Positions 11,142 to 22,686 of a DNA stretch of 44,067 bases are shown here, piece after piece. Both the position numbers and the translations under genes were made by a program. Location: contig MNCI01029688.1 of the NCBI GenBank assembly GCA_015680685.1, positions 1,148,410-1,192,476 of the forward strand. Reading direction: 5' to 3'. A model generated the notes under the pieces. The model had not been told where the DNA came from. It made no database searches and worked only from the letters and a program-made list of their open reading frames with translations. Source of the stretch: Gnetum montanum. Taxonomy: Eukaryota > Streptophyta > Gnetopsida > Gnetales > Gnetaceae. The stretch's first letter is position 1. The number at the start of each line of letters is the position of its first letter.

Positions 11142-12556
11142 CCTTAGTTCCTTTGATACCTTTCTACTAGATCATGTTATATTTAAGTTTGTTTGTGATC
11201 TTGATAGGTTTATTATTTTATTATTATTTTAATAATCTACAACCAAAGTTTGTTTGTGAGGTTTAACCCTATTTAGGATGAGTATTTTAATATAATTTTG
11301 AAGGGTAACCTTGGGGAAGTTTGAAAAATTCTAAAAAATTTTCTATCATAAACCAAAGGTTTGTGGTTCCCACAACATAAAGCTTACCTCTGGTAGCTAG
11401 GGGATTGAAGAATGAGGTGAAATGAGTGAATGGTTTGAAAGTTAGAGCATTTGGAAGATTTATGGGCTCTAAAAACTACAAAAACTCCTTTCTCATTTGA
11501 AGGAAAATGATGGAAAAATGACCAAGTATTCCATGTATTTATATTATTTTTCTACTAAATTAACGCACTGAGCTATGTTGACAAGGATGCATTGATGCAA
11601 CTATTTGAGCTAAGTTTACACAATAAAAGACTAAGAGTTTAGGAAGAGTTTGAGGATGAAATGAGATCCCAAAGGAAGCCAAAAAAACATAGAAGGATGG
11701 AAAAAAATGAAAGAGGATATTAAATTTGTTGGAAAAGGAGATTGAATTGCATTTGGATGAAATGTAGATGCCAAAATAATGCAAAACTTTATTTTCAAAA
11801 GGTGATATGATGGGATTGAGTGCAAAAAATAACTAAGGAATAAGAACTTTAACTTGAACAAGATCATGGGGTATGTAAGTGGGTCCTCTCCAAAGTAGGC
11901 TCATGCTAGTAATGCCCTTGCATGCCCTCATACCAAGGAGTCTGTAGGCATCAAGAATGATTAATGATCATAGTTAGTTAAAAATTAAATCCATGCAAGA
12001 GATCATCAAGGATTATGACATACCAAAATAGACACATTAATAAGAATAGAGGGATGGGAGAGAGAGATTAATAAGAGAGTCTCACATCCTAGTTACATGA
12101 AGTCCTTGTACAACTTGTGGTTAAGATGATTTGAGACCATCCCATCCTTAGTTGGAAACAAGTCCATCCACATTCAATGACTTCACATTACCATATTCTA
12201 ATCGTTCGACAAACAAAAGTTCATGACCACCCCCTAAGGAAAACCACCACTCCAAGTAAAGAACAAAAGAGAAGTAGGAGGATAGAAAGGACCTTAGTTA
12301 GATGGGTACCTTTAGGCATGGGTAACATGCCTTTCCAACCCTATAACCAATTCTTGTAGCCCATTATTGTGTCTAATGGATGTGGTTTGAATTCCCATGT
12401 TTTCTTTTCCTGGAAACCACACCATGCAAAGACATGCTTCCTATTATGACTAACGATAGGAGTGGTGAGAGACCAATGAGAATACCCATAAAACTCAAGA
12501 AGGATGTTTGGTGAAACAGATGATAAATCTCCTTGAATCCATACCCTTTTCCATTT
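11142..12556 (-). other. Block C2 of Y: untranslated region that once preceded Y's extra ORF
   Basis: This is homologous in patches to block C1 of E1 (see 6,290-7,410). Only short frames are open. The minus strand has a phenylalanine- and leucine-rich frame at 11,867-11,631 that is probably just T-rich DNA. In Y this block would have run straight into the ORF starting at 1,949 before E1 inserted. Confidence 0.5.
11535..11602 (-). promoter_or_regulatory. Candidate internal promoter of Y ahead of its extra ORF
   Basis: A TATA-like AATATAAATAC (minus strand, 11,545-11,535) lies downstream of TTAACGCA (about 11,560) and GGATGCATTGATGCAACT (11,585-11,602). The words TTAACGCA and GATGCAACT also occur in the motif cluster of Y's LTR (22,587-22,680) but not in E1's promoters. 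Function is inferred from layout. Confidence 0.4.
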
Positions 12557-14057
12557 TGTTGGCGACTGTTTGGGACGCGACCGCCAACGAGTGTCCTCGA
12601 ACAGGATTTAGGTGCCCGCTGGTCTCTGGCTACACCAAGGCCCAGATACCTCCAAATAACTCAGTAGTTAATGTGAGTATGTGTGTGCGCTGTTGCGGCG
12701 TGTGGTTGTGTGCAATGTAACGATTGCGTGTGTGTGAAATACAAATGACTTACTTTATGAGATTCAGCCAACTTTGTTAAGTACTGTGAGTCGTTGAAAG
12801 TTTCCTATTTCGTTCAAACTACCTAGTCTACACGGTCCTTATAATACCTTCTTGTAACAAGTAAAATTTTGCATAAACATTTGAGCACAACTCCGCAAAT
12901 CTACTCCTAATTTTCCCCAGAGAGAGATATATAGTTCCACAAGAAAACTAGAAATAGAGCAAGATTCAAAGGAAATAGACAGAAAGAAAAGAAAGCAGAT
13001 TTGTGTGGACCTCAAATATTTAAACAAGGTAAAATGACACGAGTAAACACTTCGCAATAAAGCTATTCCAAATTCAATATCTATGAATTGTTCAAACTTC
13101 CAAGACTCAAACAAGCAATATCTTCAAGACAATCCTACTGTACTACCAAAAATTGCTGCGTAAACTACCATGTACGAGACTCCATTTTGGCTAGACAGTA
13201 GATGTCAACGATTGCATTTAAACAGAACCTTTAAAAGACTTGACAATTTCTGATTGAAATAACACGGAAAATCACTCTAAAGATAAAAAGAAGCTATTCT
13301 GGTCCCATCAAAATACCAAAGATTTTCTGAACCCTCTCGACTACCAAATTGTTCCACGGCGTGACTACAAACAGAGGCTCTCTTCCAACAATCCAATAGC
13401 AGTTCCCAAACGTTGCACAATAACGAAATTTACTACTAAAATGCTCTCAAGGCTTTTTGAACACAAGCGCTTCTATGGCAAAATTTTAACAGAAATTCCT
13501 ATTGGGCAACAAGAACAATAAGAGCAATCTAAAAATCCCAAAATTACTTGCCAAGAATGATACTACCTAAACCACTAGCTAAGCAATTAAAACAAAACAA
13601 AAATGAAATGCATAACTCACAGGACCATGACAAAGAGGCTGAAATCTTTATTCTAGCAAGCCATCTTGCAAGACATCTTCTTTACAAATCTTCCAAGTGT
13701 GATGATGATGCTTCCTTTTTTCCCTTTTGGTGTCCCACTCCCTTTTTCCTTTTGACCCTTGAAGCCTTTTTATAGGGTCTAAGGTAGTTAGGTAAGTTAC
13801 AACTTCCAAAAATATCCCCAAAATATCTCAAAAATATCTCACCAAGCTTTTCTCCCAAGTAATTGGACTATCCAATCAGAAAATTACTTGCCCAACAAGC
13901 TAGGAGATTACATGCCCAATAAGTTAGGTAAGTTATAAAATATCTTGGGTGGTTGCAACTATCATAGAGATAAAAAAGGCTACAATTTAGTTATAAACAT
14001 TATAGTTATAAATAAAAGGAATAATAGCCAAATATTGCCTTTATAGGATGTTACACA
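12557..14057 (-). repeat. Probable LTR of another retroelement (D) inserted in Y
   Basis: On the minus strand this begins TGTGTAACATCC (14,057), a common plant LTR start. A TATA box CTATAAAAAGG is at 13,775-13,765. About 1.1 kb further on, AGGTATCTGGGC (about 12,652-12,641) resembles the initiator-Met primer site TGGTATCAGAGC with three mismatches. Beyond that, only about 80 bases remain before C2 resumes, starting with the imperfect hairpin GTTGGCG...CGCCAAC at 12,558-12,589. No internal coding part and no partner LTR were seen. The exact ends are uncertain, and other origins for this stretch are possible. Confidence 0.35.
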
Positions 14058-15640
14058 AATATCCCATAATTGTCCTCTCTTTTTAAATCATAAAATATTT
14101 TATTTTTCTTGTAATGATATAGATAGTGACCATGGACTTGAGGATATATGTATATTTATATGTATATGTATATTTAACCGAATGCGTTTTTAATTCGTGG
14201 CGCTCCCAATGTTCCAGGGCCGATTCCACCTTTATCTCCTCTGCGCTCTGCACCTTATTGTTATTGATTTATTCCTGCAATTCGAATAATAAGCAACGGT
14301 TTCAAGAACGATAGAAAAACTGGTTCGTTTCCTCCTCTGCCCGCAACCCATGGAAATAGACACAGATGTGAACAGCCACCGTGAGAGTAGGTTCTGCCGT
14401 AGCCAATGGTTTCATTGGAGGGTTTTCTTCTTTGCTGTTTCAAAACGCGTGGCATTTCATTGAGGATTTTTTCTGTTTTGCTCTGCGTCATTGCCAGCGC
14501 TATCGTCGTTCTTGCCATCGTTGCTCTTGAACCGCTGCCGGGAATACTGCGCCGATGACGTTGCGGAAGGCCTGAGTGAGGGTTTCAGTTTTGCTAGTCT
14601 TCAGAGAGGATCTTGCTGCCGCTCTACGCTATTCGAGTTGGTGCTCTATTTTCTGCAGATTCACTACCAACGATCTCATCCTTAGATCAATCTTGTTGAG
14701 TAAAAAAAACGAAGTTTGTGCAGGAAGTGTTTGGCAAAATGTATATGAATTTTAGTGACAGTTTTCTGCACTGACGGTGCCACATACCCCTGCTCATTGA
14801 CCCATTGCATCTGTGTTTTTTTTTTTTTTACACAGTGCCATTTTGCTTACAGAGATAAATATCTTGCTCAACCTTGAATTTTTAATCAATATATTCTTGA
14901 ATTACACAGGAGAAATAACCTCACCCTGCACCAAACTGCTGAATTTGCAATATTCATCTGTAAACCTCAGTAGCACAACACATTAATGATTCTGTACTTA
15001 TCAACATGGCTATGTGAGCTTGCTCCAGTATTTTTTAAATATGAAAATGCCTTTTGTTCACTTATTCTCCTCTTCTAAAACTGTAAATTTAGCTATTTCT
15101 TCATAAAAGAATCTCAACTATTTAATCTGCTTCATGAAATGGCCAAATGTGCCAACACATTTCCCTTAGTCTATTCCAAGTTTGTTAAGTACCAAGATCA
15201 TGCATTCTTTGTAAGTCGAAATTATGAAAGGACCTCATGCTTCCAATATGAAGAACCTCATAGAATTAAGTGGAATGGGTGAAGGATGTGGACTCACTAC
15301 TTGATATTATTAGAAAAGTAATGCTCTATTAATTTATGAAATAATCTCATTATGAAACTTCATCATTGAACAAGTAATCTAAACATTAAATACAGTATGA
15401 AATGAACTTCGAATAGTAGAAGCAACTATCAAAAAAATGCAAGATTCTTGATGAATAAACGAATAAGAAAACAATATGTAAGGGAATAAAAACAAGGTAA
15501 AATATATAAAATAAGTTGCAAAATATTCAATAAAATTTAAAATTTATAAAGAATGATGTACAATAAAAGGTTTAAAAACTATGTAGCCTATACAGAATTT
15601 TAACATGGGTTGTCATTTCCCCTACTGCTAAGTTAAAAGA
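14058..15640. other. Unassigned block with CpG-rich core (about 14,180-14,690)
   Basis: About 500 bases around 14,180-14,690 keep many CpG dinucleotides, for example GCGTCATTGCCAGCGCTATC, while the surrounding elements have lost most of theirs. Both strands have short open frames (14,491-14,685 plus; 14,518-14,261 minus), neither recognised. To the right are T-rich tracts (T13 at about 14,818) and AG-ended stretches that could be introns. It may be a captured gene 5' end, a gene relic predating the elements, or part of an inserted element. From about 14,740 to 15,640 I see nothing codable. Confidence 0.35.
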
Positions 15641-15647
15641 AGGAGAT

Positions 15648-16810
15648 CTAAAAGATAGAATGTGCTTGTTCATTAATGAAGGTGTCCATGCTATTGGTTA
15701 TTCTTAGTTCTAGGAAAGGTTTCACTTGTTGAATATTGACTTGCAACCATTTATTTGGGCTAAAAGGATGGTAAATTGTCATGGCCCTAGAAGGAAAATT
15801 TGCATGAATAATATAAGGACCTTTCCATAGCATTTAAAATTTTGTGCATTGTGGTACATGCATGGGGTTCCATTAAATAACCTTATCATCGATTTGGAGT
15901 TTAACATTCCTTATGCATAAGTCATTGCATTGTTTAGCATGTGCCTTGTGCACCTCATTCATGGATAAGGCTACCTGTCGATTTTCATCTAGACATTCAA
16001 TATCATTAAATGTTCCTTTTGAGTTATACCTAAATTAAGATCAATTTCAAAAGCCATTGAAAGTGTATAGAGCTCAATTTAAGATGGGAGACTTGGTAAT
16101 TTTCTATACACCAACTCATAATGGCAATAACCAATTGTAAGTTTCCAAGTTGATTGAGATGCCCATAAAGCATCATTAAGTATTGTGCTCTAGTCTTTCC
16201 TATATTTACTAACTATATGGGTTAATATTCTAGTTATTTCCCTATTGGTAACTTTGGCCTAACCATTAGCTTAACGATGATATGAAGTTATTAATTTATG
16301 CTCTAACACTAAGAATTACATTAATTTTTGAAAGTTAGCACCTATGACATGAGTCCCATTGTCAAAAATAAGCATCCTTGGGATGTCAAACCTATTTACC
16401 ACATGTTGTTGTACAAACTATGCTACCTTAGAAGCTGTATAATCAATGATGGTGGTAGATTTAGTCCATTTTATGTAGTATTCAACTACTATAATGATGT
16501 ACACCTTTCTATTAGACATGGGATTGATGGATCCTATGAAGCCAATGCCCCACAAATCAAAAGGTTCTAGTGGTTGAACCCACTTTTGGGACCCTTCCAT
16601 CCTTACAACCATCCCTCTATCTCCTTGATCACATTCACATGAATGGAAGAACTGATGAGCATCCCTAAAGATTGTTGACCAGTAATATCCTACCATGAGG
16701 ATTTTTATAACCATTATCCTCCTTTCATAATGGCACCCACAAGGACCTTCATGAGAATCCTAGAGGATTCATAGTTGATCACCATCATGTACACATCATC
16801 GTACCAAGAC
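15648..16810 (-). pseudogene. Integrase of element Y, decayed
   Basis: The order is zinc-binding region, catalytic core and C-terminal domain. The zinc finger is seen as DSHEGPCGCHY (about 16,730-16,760), then GYYWSTIFRDAHQFFHSCEC. The core follows with EPFDLWGIGFIGSINP. The family normally has Asp where the glycine of WGIG stands, so the first catalytic residue is lost. The second acidic block is present as LIFDNGTHVIGANF at about 16,340. The C-terminal part at 15,833-15,650 has MLWKGPYIIHANFPSRAMTI and NIQQVKPFLE, matching the usual GPY...LKPY block. Integrase would join element DNA into the host genome. Stops in all parts show it is dead. Confidence 0.85.
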
Positions 16811-17149
16811 ATTAGTGCAAACCATGTAAAGGTTACCTTGAATTTCCATGTAATGTTTAGCTTGATAAAGAAACTATTATTTCTTCCTGCTATCCCATTT
16901 CTACAAAATCTTCTAGGTGAGTAGATAGAAGAGGAATTTCTTGTACTAGTTAGGATCTTTGAGACCTTGCACTCTAATAGCTTTGGCAAAATTGAGTTCA
17001 TCTAGAAATTGATCACATAAAGGCCCCTCATCCTCTTTATTGTCCCATCATAACCAAGATAATTGGTCATTGACCACATTCCTAGTTCTCTTTCTATCCA
17101 CCATGCTAAGGTTAAACTCCTCTAGTATTACTAGCCACCATATGACATA

Positions 17150-17520
17150 AGGGCTCAATGTTTACTTGTTCATGAGCAACCGAATGGTACTATGATCTAT
17201 GTGCACAAAAACTTGATATCTAAGCACATAATGCCTAAATTTTTTTAAGGATACACCACCACTATGGGCTCCTTATCTATGATGGTATAGTTTAATTGTG
17301 TCCCCATAATGCTTCTGCTTATACAATGGATGTAGTAAGGATGTTTCTAATCATCCAATTATGTAAGCACAATTCCTAATGCATAATTAGATGCATATGT
17401 CATAATGTGAAATGGCTTGGATAAATCTAGAGCATGTAGAATGGGAGTTCTATGAACTTCTACTTTAACTACTAGAATGCAATCTTGCATTCCCTAGTCT
17501 AGATAGAAGATGCATCCTTC
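17150..17520 (-). pseudogene. RNase H domain of element Y, decayed
   Basis: The minus-strand translation shows PILHALDLSKPFHIMTYASN, then YALGIVLTQLDD-like, QLNYTIIDKEPIVVVYPLKK and FVHIDHSTIRLLMNK. These match the family blocks ending in DASDYAVG, NYTTTEKE and TDHSALKYL. The first catalytic Asp (YASN here, usually CDAS) appears changed. It follows the RT domain directly, as in Ty3/gypsy pol. Confidence 0.85.
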
Positions 17521-17529
17521 TTTTTCAGC

Positions 17530-18400
17530 TCCATCAATGACTTAGCAATTTTTGATAAGTTCTCAATAAAGCACTAATAATAACTAGTATGGCCAAGGAA
17601 TGACCATAAATCTTTCACCATTTTAGGTTTCCTGGTGATTCCTTAGATGACTCATACCTTTTTTGGATTCACTTGATTCCTTTTCTTAAAATTCTATTTC
17701 CCAACATAATGCCTTCTTGAACCATCAAATGGATTTTCTTTTCATTGAGGTTCAAATTAGTTTCTATGCATCATTGAAGTACTTGCTCCAGATGGTCCAA
17801 GTCTTGCTCAAATGTGGTACCATAGGTAGAGAAGTCATCCATAAAGTCCTCTACCCCACTACTAATTTGCTATTGATAGATGTTGAAAACCAAGCATTGA
17901 AAGGTATTAAGAGCATTACATAGATCAAAAGGCATCTTTCTATATGCAAAAGTTCCCCAAGGACTTGTGAATGTGATTTTGACCTAGTCCTCAGGTGTAA
18001 TCTAGATTTGGTTATATCCACTATAACCATCTATGAAACTATAATAACAATGCCCTAATATGCTATCCAATAATTAATCAATGAATGGTAATAGAAAATG
18101 ATCCTTAAAATTTACAATATTTAATCACCAAAAGTCTATGAAAACTCTCCATTTTCCTCCTTTTTTGGGTAAAATAATGAGTGGGCTAACCCATTTTTTA
18201 TCTACCATTGAATAGATAAACTTAGCCTTAAGGAGTTATTCAACCTTCTCCTTGATAACCTGCTTTAGTTTGGGATTCAATCTTCTCTATGGCTTCCTCT
18301 TTGGCTTTATGGAGGAATCTATATAAATTTGGTGTTGTCATATCCATAGATTAATTCCGATAAGTTCATGATATGACCAAGCAAAGGTTGTTGACCATTT
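17530..18400 (-). pseudogene. Reverse transcriptase of element Y (Athila type), decayed
   Basis: Blocks in order on the minus strand are RRLNPKLKQVIKEKVE, LLKAKFIYSMVDKKWVSPL, ILPKKGGKWRVFIDF, DGYSGYNQIWITPEDQVKIT, FTSPWGTFAYRKMPF and the catalytic FMDDFSTYG (codons at 17,845-17,825), then LDHLEQVLQ and IMLGNRILRKGIK. The wording SPWGTFAYRxMPFxLCNA and FMDDFS is characteristic of Athila/Tat-branch gypsy RT. The YMDD-equivalent FMDD is intact, but in-frame stops and at least two frame changes make it inactive. The enzyme would copy element RNA into DNA from the Asp-type primer site at 21,802. Confidence 0.9.
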
Positions 18401-18879
18401 ATTCATCAACTCTAACAGCTTCTATTTCTATTCCAAATAAAATTTTGCATTGATGATTACCAACTTTCCAATGTTAAGAAAATCATATTCCATAGTTGTT
18501 AGTAAAGCCTTTAGTTCAAGGGGCTCTTACTTAAACTAGTTAGGGATCTCTAACTTCTCCCCCCACCCAAATTCATTTCACTTTATGTGTGGAAGAGTTG
18601 ATAATGGATTTTCTCTATTTCATCCATGTTCTCTATATAGGCACTTGTGAGGCTCTCTGATGGTTCCATGCACATTGTGAACTCAACTTGTGATCTATTA
18701 TTAGCCATTAGGTACCTTCTAGCTTTGTGGTTGTTGCATGTAGGTATTTTTGAATAACTGTTATTTCAACACACTGATTGCATGCTTGGATTGATGTCTC
18801 TTTGATCATCCATAGTTTCTAAATGCAATGGCACCGTATGTTACTATATGTGATGCACAAAACCCTCTTCTTCTCTATC

Positions 18880-19184
18880 TTGTCAGCTCATTTTCCTTGT
18901 AGATTTCCAAGGAAAGATCTTAAATCTCCATATTGGCATCAATTGTACTTAGCCATGGCCTTCCCATAATGATAGAAAAGTCCCCCCTTATAATTTTCTA
19001 CATGAATCATAAGGAAATCCATAGGATAAGACCACCTACAGATGATGGTCATAATGTCCTTTCCTAGCCCTAGAGGAATAGTGATGGACTAATCTACCAA
19101 CTTAAGTCTAATATTGCTATTCTTCATAGAAGGAAAGTTCTAGGTCTTATACATTTTTTAGGAGATTAAGTTCACCCTAAAACC
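18880..19184 (-). pseudogene. Protease region of element Y, decayed
   Basis: The best block is GDFSIIMGRPWLSTIDANME (about 18,930-18,990), equivalent to the ILLGRPWLSTAGA-type end of retroviral aspartic proteases. The DTG/DSG active site could not be read because of decay. It lies between gag and RT, as expected. Confidence 0.6.
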
Positions 19185-21300
19185 TAACTATAATAGAACC
19201 TTGCATGGTTCATTCCTTGTAATTTGTAAATAAATGAGGGAACTCCCANACCATGCATGGATGGAGCATATGGCAAGGGCATGGTTGTGACTAGTGCAAG
19301 AGTTATTGAGGATGTTGTGAAGGATGAAAGGGCAAAGGAGACTCCCCTCTTGGAGAAGGTGCTCTATAGTATTTTGGAAGATAGTAGTGGTAAGGGAAGG
19401 AAACATGTCTAGAGAAGTCACATAGGGATACAGGCTATTGGAAATAACATCCATAAGAATTTGGCTATCAATAGGGATATTATTGCCTTAATGGTGACAT
19501 TCCCCATGACTGTGGGTGTTTCCACTACTAATAGTACTCCTAAGTTTGAGAAGATATTCCACTTGGATAATACATTAGTTGGTGGAACTACTACCTATAG
19601 TTTCCTTGTGGGTAAGACAATCATTTGGGTGCTTGTCATTTTACAAACTTGGAATTCAATGCATATACCCTAGACTCTTGTAGATGTGATAACACTAGGC
19701 AACCTCCCTTAGAATGTTCATATTGGTAAATTTCACAACCATCATCATCTATTTTAGAACCTACAACCTCTTCAACTACTAAAGCTTTACCCTTTTTTTG
19801 GCAATAACCCTAGTCTATGTCCTTCTTCCTTCTCCTTTCTTAACCACTACTTCCTTGCTCCTTTTGTTTCTCTATGATTTTTAGAGCTATTTGAAACTTC
19901 TCATCCAAGAAGTCCTACATTTTGTTTACCTTAGCCAATATTTTTGTGACATATTTATGTATCAGCAAAGTTTTCTTTTGCACCACTTCATCAAGTAGTG
20001 CCTCCCTCTCAGAGTCATATAAATGTACCTCCCTTTTGTGAATGGAAGGATTCATATTATACTCTTGTACACTTTCATGCTTTTTTAGCTCTCCTTCTTC
20101 TTTAGTCACCTAATCTATTAGCCTTTGAATTTGATGGACCCACATCTCAGAAAGTCTTTCATGGGCATATATCCTAAGGGTTTACCTTGTTTCATTTCTA
20201 AGCCCATCTAAAATATGGTAGAGGTATTCCCTTTGGGAGTATTCATGGCTTGGTCATTAGTGCAACAAAGAGTCATACCTACCTAGGGTTACATTCAAGG
20301 ATTAATGATTTCCCTATTTCCATCCTTGGATTTGTATTTGCAAGTTAGAAACTCTAGAGTATGTTTGGTACTTGTCATTAAAGAGCTCTAACATAGTGCT
20401 TCATCAGTCAATGGATTTTGGTTCTAAGAACTAGTACCAAATTTTTCCTTCCTTAGATAGTATCTTTGGGAATAATTTTAGCTTCTACCATTCATTCTCT
20501 ATATTCTACAACACACAAGCATCATAAAAGGCTTAGAGATAATTTTTTAGATTTGAATTATACTCTCCTTCAAACCTAGGGATATTATTCATATCCAACC
20601 TTTTAATCCTACTATCCTTCAAGTGCTTTGTTGGAATTCTTACTACCTCTAAAATGTTAAGCATAGTTTGGATAGCCGATAGAGGCTCATCATAGTCATG
20701 ATGATCACGATGGTCCCTTTCATGATCATAATGTCAATGATGAGTTTTGTGATGTCATTGGTTTCTATGATGATCCTCTTCCTCTTGTAGTTGTCCTTGT
20801 CCTTGATCTTGATCATCCTGATGAAATCTACGCTCATCATTATCTCGTTGTTCATCCCCATCCTAGTCTTGGCTATTTCTCTTGTTGTCTCAGCTTCTAT
20901 TCCTTCTGTCAAATTTTGAGGATGAAGAGGAAGAGGATGATGAGGATGAAGAAGGAGAACTAAGGGAACAATGCCTACTAGTTCCTCTCCTTCAATCCCT
21001 ACCTTTATGCTTATACTTCTCTTTGTCTTTATTTTGATCATTATCCTTGCCCTTAGATGATTGGCTAGGATTCTTGTCTCTTGAGGTCCCTCGATCATAA
21101 GATCCAAATTTTCCATCACCAAGGTTATCTAGGGTTGACTATAACCTTTGGTTAAGGTTCTCCTTGTCATAGAAAGTAGGAGAATATGTGTATTAGGAGT
21201 GGCTAGAAAAGAAATACTTATCATATTTATGTTGTTGTAAGAATAATTAGGTTAGAGTCCTCTTGCCTTAGAAGCCTCATATCACACTTCCATGTGTTGA
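19185..21300 (-). pseudogene. gag of element Y (Athila type), decayed
   Basis: From the N-terminus there is a charged stretch (DRGTSRDKNPSQSSKGKD at about 21,050), a run of about a dozen serines at 20,945, an arginine/aspartate/histidine-rich stretch (HERDHRDHHDYDEP, about 20,690), then the capsid-like core MNNIPRFEGEYNSN, LEAFYDACVLQNIENEW, KLKLFPKILSKEGKIWYQFL, LELFNDKYQTYSRV (20,620-20,380), TKEEGELKKHES and a lysine-rich C-terminal part (ERRRKKDID) near 19,840. The real frame has several stops. A 157-codon open frame at 21,122-20,649 is an out-of-frame shadow. The one ambiguous base (N at 19,249) lies just inside the C-terminal limit. Confidence 0.75.
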
Positions 21301-21780
21301 TCTTTCTTTTGCTAGGCATCGGTGGGCTAACAGTCCTTGTAGATGTAATCTTGAACTTCATATTTTGAGTTAAGTACAATGATGTTTAGCCTAATGAGAT
21401 TATTCATTAACATAGTAGGAATAGATTGATTTGAAGGTAACACTATGTTTCCTTCCATGTCTTTCCAATGCATTTGTTCATCTTATTGCATGATGAAGGT
21501 GAGACCTAGATTATAGGAATTCAAATGAGAATAGACAACCCTTAGTTGTTGGGGCTTCTTTGATGCTTCCCATTGTTGATTGGATCCACTAACATGTGGT
21601 GGAGATTTGTCCTTGTGAGAAGAAGTCTTATTAGTTATATATTGAAATAGTGTGCTATTTGGTATTTTATTATTTCTTTAATTATTCTCCTAATGGATGA
21701 TAATGGTCTATTGTAGGTTTTATCACAATGTCTTTGCATAATTTCATAGTCTTTTCCTACTTAGAAAACTTAGCTAAACT

Positions 21781-21802
21781 AAGTCCCTAGCAACAACACC
21801 AA
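21781..21802 (-). other. Primer-binding site of Y (decayed tRNA-Asp type)
   Basis: The minus strand reads TTGGTGTTGTTGCTAGGGAC directly after the LTR. Against TGGCGCCGTTGCCGGGGA, all differences are C-to-T or G-to-A, as expected from methylated-cytosine decay. Confidence 0.85.
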
Positions 21803-22686
21803 TGATAAGCAACAAGTATACCCTATGCCCAACCATATCAATCACAAGCATTTACTAGCAATCTAGTCAAATTCCATATACTTAGTTCCTAAGTTTGTCC
21901 ATAGTCATAAACTCTGAATCAAGGGGTCATGTAATCGTTGTCTTCCTAACTCACACTTGTGCTATCTATGTGTATGGTTAAATGTGATTTAAGGCTTATG
22001 ATATTTATTTATTTTTTGGTATTTTTATATATTTTTATCCTAAGTGCAAACTGAATAAACAAAGGTTTTAATGATTAACTATTTAACTACTTATCTATTC
22101 TAGTGACTAACTATCCTAACATGAGTGTTTGTTCCCACTTACTATACACATTCCAAATTAGTATTAATGCTACTAAGTTGCCAAATGGTGATTACAGGGC
22201 ATACCAAATAGCCACTACTAGGATTACCAAGCACTATACATTATGCTTAAAGTGGTTGTACTTATGTGTTCATGATTAAATGCATTAATTACTTAAAATG
22301 AGGAATGTAAAGTGTATTAAAAGTCAAGTGCAAATAAGAAAGATTAAATTATTCAAGTGCTACAATGAATGTCAGAAATCTTGTCTTTATTGTTGTTCAT
22401 GCCAAAGTGTAGGTACATGAAGCTCGAATAAAAATTTGTACAATCTCTTTGATTCACACTACAAAGACTCAGAGGAGACTATTCTCTAACTCTAGAAAAA
22501 TCAAATTGCATGAGCTTTGCTACACTATGGACTTAACATGCCATAAAAATGTGGTTGGTGCTCGCATTTATATAGGTTTCTCCTACATTAGCATCGACGC
22601 ATGTCACCATGCATTGATAGGGATGCGTTAATGGGGCTACATCAATGCATGCCCGTCGATGCAACTTTTCTGATGACGCTTCATCA
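21803..22686 (-). repeat. 5' LTR of element Y
   Basis: The ends are defined by TGATGAAGCG (minus-strand start, 22,686) and GCTTATCA (end, 21,803), followed at once by the primer site. It is 884 bp, close to E1's 859 bp. Only short stretches near the inner end match E1 (CTATGCYCAACCATAT), so the two families are related but distinct. Confidence 0.8.
22566..22680 (-). promoter_or_regulatory. LTR promoter of Y
   Basis: A TATA box CCTATATAAAT (minus strand, 22,576-22,566) follows a cluster at 22,587-22,680 of the core GCATYGAY in both orientations: GCATCGACGC, GCATTGATAG, GATGCGTTAATG, ACATCAATGCATG, GTCGATGCAAC. Transcription would run leftward into gag. Confidence 0.5.

Larger units (their letters stand above)
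1..22686 (-). mobile_element. Outer Athila-like Ty3/gypsy retrotransposon (Y), 3' end beyond window
   Basis: Read on the minus strand the order is 5' LTR, Asp-type primer site, gag, protease, RT, RNase H, integrase, untranslated block C2 and an extra ORF, as expected for Athila-type elements that carry an ORF after pol. Two insertions interrupt it: a foreign block at about 12,557-15,640 and the related element E1 at 1,969-11,136. No second LTR matching 21,803-22,686 is visible, so the 3' LTR should lie left of base 1. Joining the 11,142-15,650 and 1-1,968 parts to the LTR-gag-pol part is inference. It rests on collinearity with E1, which has gag, C1 and extra ORF in the same order, and on shared promoter motifs. 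Many stop codons make it non-functional. Confidence 0.75.

Noticed and set aside
14144-14175. TATATG microsatellite
   Set aside because: Short simple repeat without further structure.
15040-15640. Possible missing 3' LTR of Y next to its integrase end
   Set aside because: No similarity to 21,803-22,686 could be seen by eye; the 3' LTR is more likely left of the window.
20649-21122. 157-codon open frame on the minus strand rich in Ile, Arg and Lys
   Set aside because: The homologous gag of E1 and the Ser/Arg-rich block read in another frame, so this is a shadow frame.
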